The notes: generated by a model not told the origin, from the letters alone. Positions 53,165-62,370 are shown, numbered from the stretch's first letter. The stretch is DNA of 64,000 bases from Pedobacter jejuensis (GCF_003725795.1 NZ_RBEE01000023.1:434001-498000); one strand, 5' to 3'. Numbers and translations are program-made.

Positions 53165-55288
53165 TTACGCCAAAATTTTATCTGGCGTAATTGGTAAAGT
53201 TCTTATTCTTTTACCTGTTGCATTAAAAACCGCATTTGCAACTGCTGCAGAGAATCCAATTAATGCAATTTCGCCCATTCCCTTTGCTCCCATTGGGTTA
53301 ATGTGAGGGTCTGGTTTGTTTATAAAATGAACTTCAATTTCCGGAATATCGGCATTAACCGGAACATGGTAATCAGCAAAATTATTGTTGATGTATCTAC
53401 CATAGCGATGGTCAATTATTGATTCTTCGGTTAAAGCCATTCCTACTCCGCCAACGGCACCTCCAACCATTTGGCTTCGGGCAGTTTTCGGACTAACAAT
53501 TGTTCCTGAATCTCCAACAGAAACAATTTTATCAACTTTAACAACACCGGTTAAACTATGAACTTTTACCTTAACAAAGTGTATCGAGAACGAATACATT
53601 GAAAATTCTTCTCTTTCCTTGCCGGCCTGGCTTTGTTTGGTTACCTCAATAGATGGAAGATTGTTTTTCTTTAATACATCAACAAAATTTGAGGTAGCAT
53701 CCATATTTGCGTTTGCAGCCAATTCTGCAACCGTAGATTTTAATGATACACAAACATCATTCACTGCAGAACCAACAGTAGATAATGTAGCAGAACCACC
53801 TTGACTTGGCGCTGGTGGAAGCGACGAATCTCCAAGTTCAAATTTGATTCTATCAACAGGTATACCTAATAACTTACTGGCTATTAGAGTCATACCTGTT
53901 CCGGTTCCTGGTCCAATGTCGCTTGTTGCACTTTGCAAAACCAAACTTCCATCAGCTTTTAGAATTCCCTTAACACTTGCTCTGCCTCTATTTGCATTAA
54001 ATACACCAATACTAACACCATATCCCATTTTCCATTGGCCATCAACCAAACTTCCATGTTTATTTTTTCTTTCGCTCCAGCCAATTTTTTGAGCACCAAC
54101 ACGATAGGCTTCTTTTATGTTTTTATCCGAAAAAGGTTTATTGCGTTGCTGGTCTTTTTCAGGGTCGTTTTTAGTTCTAAACACTAATGGATCCATATCT
54201 AAAGCATGCGCCATTTCATCAATCGCACTTTCCAAAGCAAATGCTCCGGTAGCTTCGCCTGGTCCACGCATCCAAATGGGCACACCTAGATCTACGGGTA
54301 CAACACTATATTGTGTATTCACATTATCGCATTGGTACATGAACTTAGCCATATTTACCACGCCTTCGGTAAAGTTTTCATACACCGAAGTTTCGCCAAA
54401 AGCTCTATGCGTTATGCCTGTTAAAGTACCATCTTTTTTTGCTCCTAAACCAATTGTCTGTACTGCAGCAGGTCGATTGCCAACCATAGTAAACATTTGC
54501 ATTCTGGTTATAACAACTTTCACCGGCTTCGATATGTGCTTAGATGCCATTACAGTAGCAATTTCTAAAGGCCATGTTCTTAATGCCATACCAAAACCAC
54601 CACCAACAAATTCAGAATTTACCTGAATATTTTCTATTGGAATTTTAAACACATTAGCAATAGTACCTTGCGTAGCTTTTACACCTTGTGTTTTTGCGTA
54701 AACAGTAACCTGATTATTTGGACGCCAATCGGCAATAATGCCATGCAACTCCATAGGATTATGGGTTTCTATTGGTAAATGATATTCTTCTTCAATAGAA
54801 ACTTCAGCGGTTTTATATGCATCTTCTACACCACGTTTATAATCTGGCTGACCTTGAAGTTTTTTTGAACTCGCATCACTTACAGCTTTCTCAAAATCGG
54901 TATTAAATGATTCTTTAGCATAAGTAGCTTTTACCAAAGAGGCAGCATAAGTTGCTCTTTCAAAAGTATTTGCAACTACAATTGCTATAGGTTGACCATT
55001 AAAAAATATTTTATCTGTGTAAAAAATCTTTAAAGCTGGTCCGCCTTCTTGCTCGTAAGCAGGTGCAGAAGGTTTATTTAAATGCGATAGTACCGAAATT
55101 ACTCCAGGGGCTTTTTCTGCAGCTTTTGTATCCAAAGATGTAATTTTACCTTTGGTGATGGTGCTTGTTACCAAAACGCCATAAGTTAAACCTGGTAATT
55201 CATATTCTGCAAAATACTTTGCTTTTCCGGTAACCTTGTAAATGCCATCTACGCGGTCATTTTCATCTTTTAAAATTTGATTTCTCAT
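53165..55288 (-). CDS. paoC: Aldehyde/xanthine oxidoreductase, molybdopterin-binding subunit
   Basis: 707 residues, similar in size to PaoC (YagR). Molybdopterin-contact motifs include GEATGAFALESAIDEM (near 335-350) and SDIGPGTGTGMTLIA, and the catalytic Glu is in GAKGMGEIAL (Glu673). Together with the two genes upstream it forms a periplasmic molybdenum enzyme, probably oxidising aldehydes. The start is 2 bp after the FAD-subunit stop. No XdhC/PaoD-type maturation factor is encoded in the window, so cofactor insertion must be provided elsewhere. Confidence 0.93.
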   Translation of the reverse strand: MRNQILKDENDRVDGIYKVTGKAKYFAEYELPGLTYGVLVTSTITKGKITSLDTKAAEKAPGVISVLSHLNKPSAPAYEQEGGPALKIFYTDKIFFNGQPIAIVVANTFERATYAASLVKATYAKESFNTDFEKAVSDASSKKLQGQPDYKRGVEDAYKTAEVSIEEEYHLPIETHNPMELHGIIADWRPNNQVTVYAKTQGVKATQGTIANVFKIPIENIQVNSEFVGGGFGMALRTWPLEIATVMASKHISKPVKVVITRMQMFTMVGNRPAAVQTIGLGAKKDGTLTGITHRAFGETSVYENFTEGVVNMAKFMYQCDNVNTQYSVVPVDLGVPIWMRGPGEATGAFALESAIDEMAHALDMDPLVFRTKNDPEKDQQRNKPFSDKNIKEAYRVGAQKIGWSERKNKHGSLVDGQWKMGYGVSIGVFNANRGRASVKGILKADGSLVLQSATSDIGPGTGTGMTLIASKLLGIPVDRIKFELGDSSLPPAPSQGGSATLSTVGSAVNDVCVSLKSTVAELAANANMDATSNFVDVLKKNNLPSIEVTKQSQAGKEREEFSMYSFSIHFVKVKVHSLTGVVKVDKIVSVGDSGTIVSPKTARSQMVGGAVGGVGMALTEESIIDHRYGRYINNNFADYHVPVNADIPEIEVHFINKPDPHINPMGAKGMGEIALIGFSAAVANAVFNATGKRIRTLPITPDKILA

Positions 55289-55290
55289 GA

Positions 55291-56274
55291 TTACGCTTTA
55301 GATTTTGCAACGGTTAACGCTTCGATAATTGAGTTTGGTGCCATTTTAAGTTTGAAATCATTTTCCCCGAAACCTTTTGCATCTTTCATGGCTAATTTGG
55401 CTGCTTGTTCAAAGTTTTCTAGAGTAGCCTCTTTTCCCTTTAAAAAATTTTCTGATTCGGTTAGTCTCCATGGCTTATGCGCTACTCCGCCCATTGCCAA
55501 ACGCACATCTGTTATCTTGTTATTTACAATTTCTAATCCAACTGCCACGGAAATCAATGCAAAGGCATAAGATGCCCTATCTCGTACTTTCGTATAGTGA
55601 GAGTTTTTCGAAAGATTATTAACCGGAATTTCCAAACGGATAATCATTTCATCGGGCTTTAAGTTGTTATCCAACTGCGGAGTATCACCTGCCAAACGAT
55701 GAAAATCTTTAAATAAAATTTTTCTTTCACCTTTAGCATTAGCAAGAACAACAGTTGTATCTAAAGCGATTAAAGCGATACACATATCGCTAGGATGGAC
55801 AGCGATACAGTTTTCTGAAGTTCCGAAAATTGCATGCATCCTGTTAAAACCACCAATAGCACCACAACCAGAGCCAGGTGTACGCTTATTGCATGGCATT
55901 TCTGTATCATAAAAATAGCCACAACGTGTACGCTGCATCATATTTCCGCCTACCGTAGCAACATTTCGAAGTTGAGCAGATGCCCCGGCATTTAATGCCA
56001 TTGCTAATAAAGGAAGCTTATCTTTTATTAAAGCATTTTCTGCCACCGCAGTATTTGAAGCTAAGGCGCCAATGATAATATTGTTTCCTACTTGCTCTAT
56101 ATTTTTAAGCGGAACGTGATTTATGTCTATTAATTTATCTGGAGCGGTGACACCTCTTTTCATCAAATCAATCAGATTGGTTCCACCAGCAATAAATTTT
56201 GAATTTTTATCTTTTAAAAGCAACGCAATGGCTGATTTGGCTGTTGTAGTGCGGAGGTATTGAAAATTTATCAT
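55291..56274 (-). CDS. paoB: Aldehyde oxidoreductase FAD-binding subunit
   Basis: 327 residues of the CoxM/PaoB type. The FAD pyrophosphate motifs are FIAGGTNLIDLMKRG (near 33-47) and ATVGGNMMQRTRCGYF (near 105-120). The block TRCGYFYDTEMPCNKRTPGSGCG supplies the cysteines of the extra 4Fe-4S cluster seen in PaoB. It passes electrons from the iron-sulfur subunit to the acceptor. Its ATG overlaps the 2Fe-2S gene stop by 4 bp (ATGA), so the three subunits are translationally coupled. Confidence 0.93.
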   Translation of the reverse strand: MINFQYLRTTTAKSAIALLLKDKNSKFIAGGTNLIDLMKRGVTAPDKLIDINHVPLKNIEQVGNNIIIGALASNTAVAENALIKDKLPLLAMALNAGASAQLRNVATVGGNMMQRTRCGYFYDTEMPCNKRTPGSGCGAIGGFNRMHAIFGTSENCIAVHPSDMCIALIALDTTVVLANAKGERKILFKDFHRLAGDTPQLDNNLKPDEMIIRLEIPVNNLSKNSHYTKVRDRASYAFALISVAVGLEIVNNKITDVRLAMGGVAHKPWRLTESENFLKGKEATLENFEQAAKLAMKDAKGFGENDFKLKMAPNSIIEALTVAKSKA

Positions 56275-56894
56275 GCCTTTACTCCTCCTTTCGATACTTC
56301 AACAATTGCATCAACAATATTAGGATAAGCACCACATCTGCAAATGTTTCCACTCATGTATTCACTAATTTCAGCTCTTGAACCTGTATGCCCTTCGTTA
56401 ACACAAGCAACTGCCGACATAATTTGACCAGGTGTACAGTAACCACATTGAAAACCATCATGTTTGATAAATGCAGCCTGCATTGGATGTAATTCTTCGC
56501 CATTCGCCAAACCCTCGATGGTAGTTACTTTCTTTCCCTCATTCATAACAGCTAAACTTAGGCAAGAATTAACCCTTTCTCCATCAACATGCACTGTACA
56601 CGCACCGCATTGTCCATGGTCGCAACCCTTTTTTGTTCCTGTTAAATGAAGTTCCTCACGCAAATAATCTAAAAGCGTAACTCTAGGTTCTATCGAAGTT
56701 GTATATGGCTTATTGTTAACGGTTAAGTTTAAAGGAATTTTTTCGAAAAGCTCAGCAAAACGTTCATCAGCTTGGCTTTCTGCTGCTTTAACCGCAACAG
56801 ATGGTGTTAAGGCGATGGCTGTTATAAGTGAACTTTTTTTTAAAAAGTCCCTCCGACTGTCGCCCTGATTTTGTTTCTTATCAGAAGATTGCAT
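56271..56894 (-). CDS. paoA: Aldehyde oxidoreductase 2Fe-2S subunit, Tat-exported
   Basis: 207 residues. The N-terminal SRRDFLKKSSLITAIAL is a Tat signal carrying the whole complex out in folded form. The ferredoxin-like domain has CDHGQCGACTVHVDGE (first 2Fe-2S cluster) and the second domain QCGYCTPGQIMSA ... GNICRCGAYPNI (second cluster), the standard xanthine dehydrogenase-family spacing. It is the first gene of the leftward paoABC operon. No convincing promoter box is seen in the 170 bp to yceH. Confidence 0.94.
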   Translation of the reverse strand: MQSSDKKQNQGDSRRDFLKKSSLITAIALTPSVAVKAAESQADERFAELFEKIPLNLTVNNKPYTTSIEPRVTLLDYLREELHLTGTKKGCDHGQCGACTVHVDGERVNSCLSLAVMNEGKKVTTIEGLANGEELHPMQAAFIKHDGFQCGYCTPGQIMSAVACVNEGHTGSRAEISEYMSGNICRCGAYPNIVDAIVEVSKGGVKA

Positions 56895-57065
56895 AATTAT
56901 GTTTTAGGGTTTTCTTGCTTTTAAAGTTCGTTAATCTAATCCTTAAAATACCCTGATTTAGAAATTTAGAATAATTCTAATGAAGATTATTTGTCAGTTA
57001 AAAATAATGAGATGGTAAAGCAAAAATAATTTCGTAGATGGCTAATCAATATCTATTTTTATCAA

Positions 57066-57716
57066 ATGGAAGATATTAAGCCACTACCCAATTTATCTGC
57101 AGAGGAACAACGTGTTTTAGGCTCGTTAATAGAGAAAAGCCGGACTACACCCGATTATTACCCGATGACATTAAACGGTTTAACGGCTGCTTGTAATCAA
57201 AAAAGCTCAAGAAATCCGGTTGTAAATTATGATGAAGAAACTGTTAATCTGACATTAAACTCTTTGAAGGTTAAAGGATTAATTTCTACTGCTACAGGCG
57301 GTTCGAGCAGGGTAATTAAATACAAACATAATTTAGGAATAGTTTATCCATTAGTTCCATCCGAATTATCAATTATCAGCTTACTGCTGCTTCGCGGGCC
57401 ACTTACACCAGGAGAAATCAACAGCAATTCAGGAAGATTATTTGAATTTGAGAGCATTGAAGAAATTTTAGAGCAGTTGCAAAAACTTTCTGAAGCGGAA
57501 CCAGCTTTCGTAAAATTGCTTCCAAAAAAGCCTGGTCAAAAGGAAGCTAGATTTGTTCATTTGTTAGGTGAGCAAAGTGATGTTCAGGAATCAGAACCGC
57601 AAGTGGCTCAAACAACAATTTTCCAACCCAATGAAGAGTTGGAAAATCGAATATCTAAACTTGAACAGGAACTTGAAGAATTAAAAGAGCTAGTCAATCT
57701 TTTGATGGATAAATAA
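57066..57716 (+). CDS. YceH-family (DUF480) protein
   Basis: 216 residues: two winged-helix domains (LPNLSAEEQRVLGSLIEKSR, TTPDYYPMTLNGLTAACNQKS, then LLLLRGPLTPGEINSNSGRL) and a C-terminal coiled coil (LENRISKLEQELEELKELV). The family is conserved and poorly understood; DNA binding is suggested by fold only. Its TAA ends at 57716 and the convergent fabF stop begins at 57717, so the two genes abut with no intergenic space. Confidence 0.93.
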   Translation: MEDIKPLPNLSAEEQRVLGSLIEKSRTTPDYYPMTLNGLTAACNQKSSRNPVVNYDEETVNLTLNSLKVKGLISTATGGSSRVIKYKHNLGIVYPLVPSELSIISLLLLRGPLTPGEINSNSGRLFEFESIEEILEQLQKLSEAEPAFVKLLPKKPGQKEARFVHLLGEQSDVQESEPQVAQTTIFQPNEELENRISKLEQELEELKELVNLLMDK

Positions 57717-58967
57717 TTAATCCTCGTACTTCTTAAAAATGGTACTGGCAACATGTCCGCCAAAACCAAATGTATTATTTAGAACGTAGTTGACTTCCTT
57801 TTTAATCGATTGACCAAGCACAATATTTAATCCCTGAGGGATTTTATCATCAAGCGTTTCAGTGTTTATAGTAGGAGGAATTATACCATCTCTTATTGCT
57901 AGGATACTGATTAAACTTTCTACTGCTCCTGCAGCACCCAACAAATGGCCAGTCATCGATTTTGATGCACCAATTATAACCGGCAAACCATCAAATACAT
58001 TTTTGATAGCGTTTAATTCACTTAAATCGCCTAAACCAGTTGAAGTGGCGTGGGCATTTATATAATCGATTTTGTCTGCAGAAATATTGGCATCACTCAA
58101 AGCTTTTTTCATGCCTAAAGTTGCGCCAATTCCATCAGGAGGCGTACCTGTTAAATGATAAGCATCGGCAGCCATTCCGCCGCCAACAATTTCAGCATAA
58201 ATGTGGGCGCCACGTTGAAGCGCATACTCTAATTCCTCTAAAATTAAAGCGCCTGCACCCTCTCCCATTACAAAACCATCACGGGTTTTATCAAAAGGTC
58301 TTGAGGCAGTTTCAGGACTATCATTTCGTTTTGATAAAGCTTGAGCGGCACTAAAACCTCCAACAGATGCTTCGGTAATTGCAGCTTCAGAACCACCTGC
58401 AATCATAATATTTGCTTTCCCTAAACGAATTGTATCAAATGCATTTATATTAGCCGTGTTTGAAGAAGCACAAGCAGAAACTGTACAGTAATTTGGTCCA
58501 CGAAGTTTGTGACGTATGGAAATTGCACCTGCGGCAATATCAACAATCATCTTCGGAATAAAAAATGGACTAAACCTCGGTGTTCCGTCTCCTTGATGAA
58601 ATTCTGCCAATTGCTGTTCAAAGGTCGTAATTCCACCATTTCCAGTAGCCCAGATTACGCCAACCTCTGCCAATTCTTCATCACTCATTGCAGTAAAATC
58701 CAAGCCAGCATCAGTAATGGCTTGGTCGCTCGATGCGATTGCATATTGCGTAAACGTATCAAATTTTCTAGCTTCTTTTTTATCGAGGAAAGATTCGGGA
58801 TTGAAATCTTTTACCTCTGCCGCAAAATGTGTTTTAAACTTACTGGTATCGAATTTGGTAATCGGGCCAACGCCGCTTTTACCATCCAAAATATTTTTCC
58901 AAAAGCTTTCTACAGTGTTCCCAAGAGGCGTTATTGCGCCTAATCCAGTTACAACTACTCGTTTCAT
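57717..58967 (-). CDS. fabF: 3-oxoacyl-ACP synthase II
   Basis: Condenses malonyl-ACP with acyl-ACP in fatty acid elongation. 416 residues from ATG 58967; a longer frame to 59030 overlaps the DUF2798 gene and is rejected. The catalytic Cys166 is in VSACASSN, and the two histidines are in INAHATSTGLGD (near 306) and KSMTGHLLGAAGA (near 342). Usual FabF neighbours (acpP, rnc) are missing. Instead it lies 4 bp after a DUF2798 gene in a TetR-SDR operon, so this may be a second, conditionally expressed copy. Confidence 0.95.
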   Translation of the reverse strand: MKRVVVTGLGAITPLGNTVESFWKNILDGKSGVGPITKFDTSKFKTHFAAEVKDFNPESFLDKKEARKFDTFTQYAIASSDQAITDAGLDFTAMSDEELAEVGVIWATGNGGITTFEQQLAEFHQGDGTPRFSPFFIPKMIVDIAAGAISIRHKLRGPNYCTVSACASSNTANINAFDTIRLGKANIMIAGGSEAAITEASVGGFSAAQALSKRNDSPETASRPFDKTRDGFVMGEGAGALILEELEYALQRGAHIYAEIVGGGMAADAYHLTGTPPDGIGATLGMKKALSDANISADKIDYINAHATSTGLGDLSELNAIKNVFDGLPVIIGASKSMTGHLLGAAGAVESLISILAIRDGIIPPTINTETLDDKIPQGLNIVLGQSIKKEVNYVLNNTFGFGGHVASTIFKKYED

Positions 58968-58971
58968 TTTA

Positions 58972-59196
58972 TTAGTTTTTATTTTCTCCTTCGAACAGAT
59001 AATCAACGAAAGCCTGAACTTTCGGAGCAATAATTAATATAGCAGGAATGGCCACTAAATAAGAAAGTCCCCACGATTTAAGCCACACTTCAAGAAAGTT
59101 CTCGCTGAAACCCAAGTTTACGCTAATCGCCGCAAAGGTTACAATTCCTGTCGTAAAAATTGCCATAATAAAGGCAAAAGTTAATTTCTTTTTCAT
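58972..59196 (-). CDS. DUF2798 small membrane protein
   Basis: 74 residues from ATG 59196, preceded by a good Shine-Dalgarno-like GGCAGGA; the TTG three codons earlier is rejected. Two membrane segments (about 7-27 and 39-60) and a short charged C-terminus match DUF2798, a family of small inner-membrane proteins without known function. It sits between the SDR gene (37 bp) and fabF (4 bp), in the TetR-controlled operon. Confidence 0.85.
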   Translation of the reverse strand: MKKKLTFAFIMAIFTTGIVTFAAISVNLGFSENFLEVWLKSWGLSYLVAIPAILIIAPKVQAFVDYLFEGENKN

Positions 59197-59233
59197 TCCT
59201 GCCAATGATGATTGATTATTTTACCGATTCTAT

Positions 59234-59983
59234 TCAAGCTTTCCTATTCGTATTCATCACATTCAAGGCATCTACAGGCGATTGACGGAACAACTCGTAA
59301 ATTTTAGCGGTATCACCAACCCTGATTTCGAATTCATCTTTTGCCAAGGCAGCTATAAACTCATCGGCAACAACAGCTGGCTTAATACCATTCTGACCAC
59401 CAATTTCTTTTGAAAATTCAGTATCAACCAAAGGCGGCATCAACTCGAAAACCTTAACCGATGTATCTCTAAGACTTAATCTTAACGAAGTTGTGTAAGA
59501 ATGCAAAGCTGCTTTACTGGCTGCATAAGTTGGCAAGGTAATACCCGGAACATAAGCCACAACCGAGGAGACATTTACAATTGCAGATTCTGCTTGCTCT
59601 TTTAAAATGGGTAATAATTTTTGGTTGATTCTGATGATGGATAAATAGTTGGTTAACATTTCATCTTCAGCATTGGCAAAAGCATCCTGATTATTATCGG
59701 CCAAATTGTAAAGAATTGCCCTGCCTGCGTTATTGATAACCATGTTTAATTTAGGAAAATCCTTTTCGATTCGTTCGACCAGATTAGATACTTCGTTTGC
59801 TTTGCTTACATCAAAAGGAATTGCGGTAACGTTTTTTATTCCCGCTAAAGCGCTATCCAACCTGGCTGCATTTCTGCCTGTAACAATTACATGATTGTCT
59901 AAAGCCGTTAACTGTTTAACGATTTCTAAACCAATTCCAGCTGTTCCGCCGATAATTAATACTGTGTTTTGTGAAATTTTCAT
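59234..59983 (-). CDS. Short-chain dehydrogenase/reductase (DltE-like)
   Basis: 249 residues from ATG 59983; the longer frame runs through the operator and is rejected. Classical SDR motifs are GGTAGIG (12-18), NNAG (84-87), catalytic Ser139, and YAASK with Tyr153 and Lys157. An NAD(P)-dependent oxidoreductase of unknown substrate. The gene is 50 bp downstream of the tetR gene, and the operator at 60001-60016 lies in that gap, so SDR expression has a second control point. Fatty-acyl or other lipid carbonyl substrates are possible given fabF downstream. Confidence 0.92.
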   Translation of the reverse strand: MKISQNTVLIIGGTAGIGLEIVKQLTALDNHVIVTGRNAARLDSALAGIKNVTAIPFDVSKANEVSNLVERIEKDFPKLNMVINNAGRAILYNLADNNQDAFANAEDEMLTNYLSIIRINQKLLPILKEQAESAIVNVSSVVAYVPGITLPTYAASKAALHSYTTSLRLSLRDTSVKVFELMPPLVDTEFSKEIGGQNGIKPAVVADEFIAALAKDEFEIRVGDTAKIYELFRQSPVDALNVMNTNRKA

Positions 59984-60000
59984 ATTTGTAATTTTTATAT

Positions 60001-60016
60001 TATACCAATCGGTATA
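60001..60016. promoter_or_regulatory. TetR operator copy 1, in front of the SDR gene
   Basis: TATACCAATCGGTATA, 17 bp before the SDR ATG. It is the exact reverse complement of the site at 60649-60664 upstream of tetR, so the 16-bp site occurs twice and is quasi-palindromic (ATACC / GGTAT half-sites). Confidence 0.8.
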
Positions 60017-60033
60017 TTTTAATTTAAAATTTT

Positions 60034-60621
60034 TTAGCCGAGGCTGTTGATATATTTTTTTAGTGAATCCATTATTAAGTTCCAATTTTCGATTTTATTG
60101 GTCAACCGTGAAATCATGATGCCACCCTCAATCATGGCAATAACTGTTAAAGCGATTTGCTCGGGATTGCTGCCAACCTTTATTTCTTCATTTGAAATGC
60201 CATCTTCCACCAACTTTATAATACTTTTCTTCCAGGATAAAACGGCTTTTAAAACCTTTTCTCGGAGTGCTGGATGAGTATCATCAGCATCGATAGCAGT
60301 ATTTAAAATCGGGCAGCCACCTTGAGAGATGCCTCCAACTAAAAAGCTTTGATAGATACTTATGTAAGCCAGAAGTTTTTCTTTCGTCGTATCCTTTTTG
60401 CTAATCTCGGCTTCTATTTTTGAAACGTTACTGTTAAAATTATAGTCAAAGGCTGCAAGCGCAACTTCGTCTTTATTAGCGAAGTTCCCATAAATACTTC
60501 CTTTCGTTAACCCTGTTGCAGCAGTAATATCATTTAAAGAAGTACCCGCATATCCTTTCATATTAAATATGGGTGCGGTTTTTTCAACAATGAAATTTCT
60601 TGTTTTTTCAGCTTTGGTCAT
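60034..60621 (-). CDS. TetR-family transcriptional regulator
   Basis: 195 residues from ATG 60621; the longer frame passes through the promoter and is rejected. The N-terminal HTH includes FNMKGYAGTSLNDITAATGL and TKGSIYGNFANKDEVALAAF (about 18-57), with a helical ligand-binding domain behind it containing the conserved GGCPILNTAI motif of the C-terminal TetR_C type. It is followed by the SDR, DUF2798 and fabF genes. Two identical operators and a promoter overlap (see 60643-60674) indicate autorepression. The inducer is unknown. Confidence 0.92.
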   Translation of the reverse strand: MTKAEKTRNFIVEKTAPIFNMKGYAGTSLNDITAATGLTKGSIYGNFANKDEVALAAFDYNFNSNVSKIEAEISKKDTTKEKLLAYISIYQSFLVGGISQGGCPILNTAIDADDTHPALREKVLKAVLSWKKSIIKLVEDGISNEEIKVGSNPEQIALTVIAMIEGGIMISRLTNKIENWNLIMDSLKKYINSLG

Positions 60622-60642
60622 GGTTATTTTTAACTGCCAATG

Positions 60643-60674
60643 CAAATATATACCGATTGGTATATTAAAAGCAA
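60643..60674 (-). promoter_or_regulatory. Promoter with embedded TetR operator (copy 2)
   Basis: Reading leftward: -33 TTG (complement of 60672-60674), 21-bp spacer, -7 TATATTTG (complement of 60643-60650). The operator TATACCGATTGGTATA (60649-60664) fills the spacer and touches the -7 box, so bound repressor would block polymerase directly. Confidence 0.8.
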
Positions 60675-60934
60675 ATTTATTTATCACTAGAATGTATTTT
60701 AATCTTTATGAAATTTATTCATTGGTAGTTTCTTCATCATACAAAATTGGCATTACCCTGACCTACAACGAAGATGAGTGCTACGAAGTAAATTAATTTT
60801 ATGGTCTTAATATGCGAAAAAGATGATTAAATAAACTTACCATATCAATGAAATGAGTAGCGTACAAAAAAAATTTCTCCACTACGGAAGAAATGACGAT
60901 TTCTATATTGGTTTGAATTTTATAACTTTGAAAA
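60665..60934. other. Intergenic region between divergent tetR and AraC-type genes
   Basis: Of the 313 bp between the two start codons, the tetR side holds the promoter/operator. The remaining stretch is AT-rich with no supported gene; a short frame ending at 60796 has protein-like composition only in its last 20 codons and may be a remnant. Confidence 0.4.
60923..60930 (+). promoter_or_regulatory. Candidate -7 box just before the AraC-type gene
   Basis: TAACTTTG matches TAnnTTTG and ends 4 bp before ATG 60935, the same spacing seen at bioF. If real, the message would be leaderless or a later start would be used. Confidence 0.35.
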
Positions 60935-61846
60935 ATGAATACCACAGAAAGTTTGGAAGATTTCTACAAAAGCAAATTAAAACCTTTACCAGAGAATTTA
61001 ATGAATGGTGTTGGACATTTCAACGTTTTTAACTTACAAGATTGCCTTAAAAATGACAACAAACCATTAACGTATAACAGAAGAGATTTTTATAAAATAT
61101 CGCTTATTCGTGGTCATAATGTTTATCACTATGCCGATAAGAGCATAGAGATTAATGGTACTGCACTCATATTCTTTAATCCTTTAGTGCCATATACTTG
61201 GGAACTTGCAAATGGAAATAAAGATAATGTTACTGGCTTCTTTTGCATTTTCACAGAAGCATTTTTCAATGAAAAAATTCGTGGCAACATTGCCGATTTA
61301 CCCATGTTTATTCCAGGCGGTAATCCGGCTTTTGTTTTAGATGAAACACAAGGAAAACATGTAGAAACGATATTTATAAAAATGTTTGAGGAAATTAATG
61401 GCGACTACATTTTTAAATATGACCTAATAAGAAATTACATTACGGAAATTACTCATTTTGCTTTAAAAACCCAACCTTCCAAAGCTTTAGTAAAACATAC
61501 CAATGCTAATAGTAGAATAACATCAGTTTTTACGGAATTGTTAGAAAGGCAATTCCCAATTGAAACGCCTTCACAGAGATTTACAATGCGGTCGGCTAGA
61601 GATTATGCATCACAACTTTCGGTACATGTAAACCATCTTAACAGAGCAATCAAAGTTACAACCGGAAAAACTACTACACATTACATTACCGAAAGACTAC
61701 TAAGAGAAGCCAAAGCTTTATTAAAACACACAGATTGGAACATTTCTGAAATTGGATATTGTTTGGGTTTTGAAGAGCCGACGCATTTTAATAATTTTTT
61801 TAAGAAGCTAACCAACCACACACCAAAATCTTATCGAATTGTTTGA
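60935..61846 (+). CDS. AraC-family transcriptional regulator
   Basis: 303 residues. An N-terminal cupin-like sensor region (about 25-175, including DKSIEINGTALIFFNPLVPY) precedes the two-HTH AraC domain (about 200-300: YASQLSVHVNHLNRAIKVTT, then DWNISEIGYCLGFEEPTHFN and FFKKLTNHTPKSYR). The architecture matches small-molecule-responsive regulators. Its target is not next to it: the SDR operon is divergent on the other side of tetR. It could still be a co-regulator of that operon. Confidence 0.9.
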   Translation: MNTTESLEDFYKSKLKPLPENLMNGVGHFNVFNLQDCLKNDNKPLTYNRRDFYKISLIRGHNVYHYADKSIEINGTALIFFNPLVPYTWELANGNKDNVTGFFCIFTEAFFNEKIRGNIADLPMFIPGGNPAFVLDETQGKHVETIFIKMFEEINGDYIFKYDLIRNYITEITHFALKTQPSKALVKHTNANSRITSVFTELLERQFPIETPSQRFTMRSARDYASQLSVHVNHLNRAIKVTTGKTTTHYITERLLREAKALLKHTDWNISEIGYCLGFEEPTHFNNFFKKLTNHTPKSYRIV

Positions 61847-61872
61847 TTATTGTAACTATTCTTTTGATAGAG

Positions 61873-62370
61873 TTAATTAACTGAACCTGATTTTACCAAA
61901 ACCTTTTGATAAGCAGGAAGCGTTAAATCATCAACAATAACACCTCTATTGGTACTTGCATGAACAAAAAAACCGTTATTCAGATAAACTCCAACATGAT
62001 CAACATCTTTACCTCCAAACGAAAAGAAAACCAAATCGCCTTCTTTTAAATTATCAATACTTTTACGCTTCACTACATTCGCTTGTTCACGAGAAATCCT
62101 AGGTAAGGTTACTCCGTAGATTTCCTTTTCTAGCATTAAAGCAAACCCCGAACAATCGATACCACTTTTATCCATTCCACCGAAACGATATTTAACGCCT
62201 GTCCAATCGGTTATGAATCTATAAAGTTGTTTATTCTTCAAATTCGACATTGCATCAGCCGCTTTTGCAGCCTTTGTATCACTTTTAACAGTATATTTCC
62301 TGGAACCACAAGCGGTTAAGATAATTGAGAGTATTAAAACTAGCCAAAAAGAATATTTAGTTTTTATCAT
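61873..62370 (-). CDS. NlpC/P60 family lipoprotein
   Basis: 165 residues from ATG 62370; the upstream in-frame ATG adds seven residues before the signal and is rejected. Lipobox SIILTACGS (lipidated Cys near 20). The NlpC/P60 catalytic triad is visible: Cys in GIDCSGFALML, His in DVDHVGVYLNNG and a second His in FVHASTNRGV. It cleaves peptidoglycan stem peptides, as in the Spr/MepS type. The gene lies between convergent regA-like AraC and mutS and is monocistronic. Confidence 0.92.
   Translation of the reverse strand: MIKTKYSFWLVLILSIILTACGSRKYTVKSDTKAAKAADAMSNLKNKQLYRFITDWTGVKYRFGGMDKSGIDCSGFALMLEKEIYGVTLPRISREQANVVKRKSIDNLKEGDLVFFSFGGKDVDHVGVYLNNGFFVHASTNRGVIVDDLTLPAYQKVLVKSGSVN

Noticed and set aside
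60680..60796. Frame ending VVSSSYKIGITLTYNEDECY before the AraC-type gene
   Set aside because: Protein-like composition only in the last 20 codons, no start or partner; at best a gene remnant.
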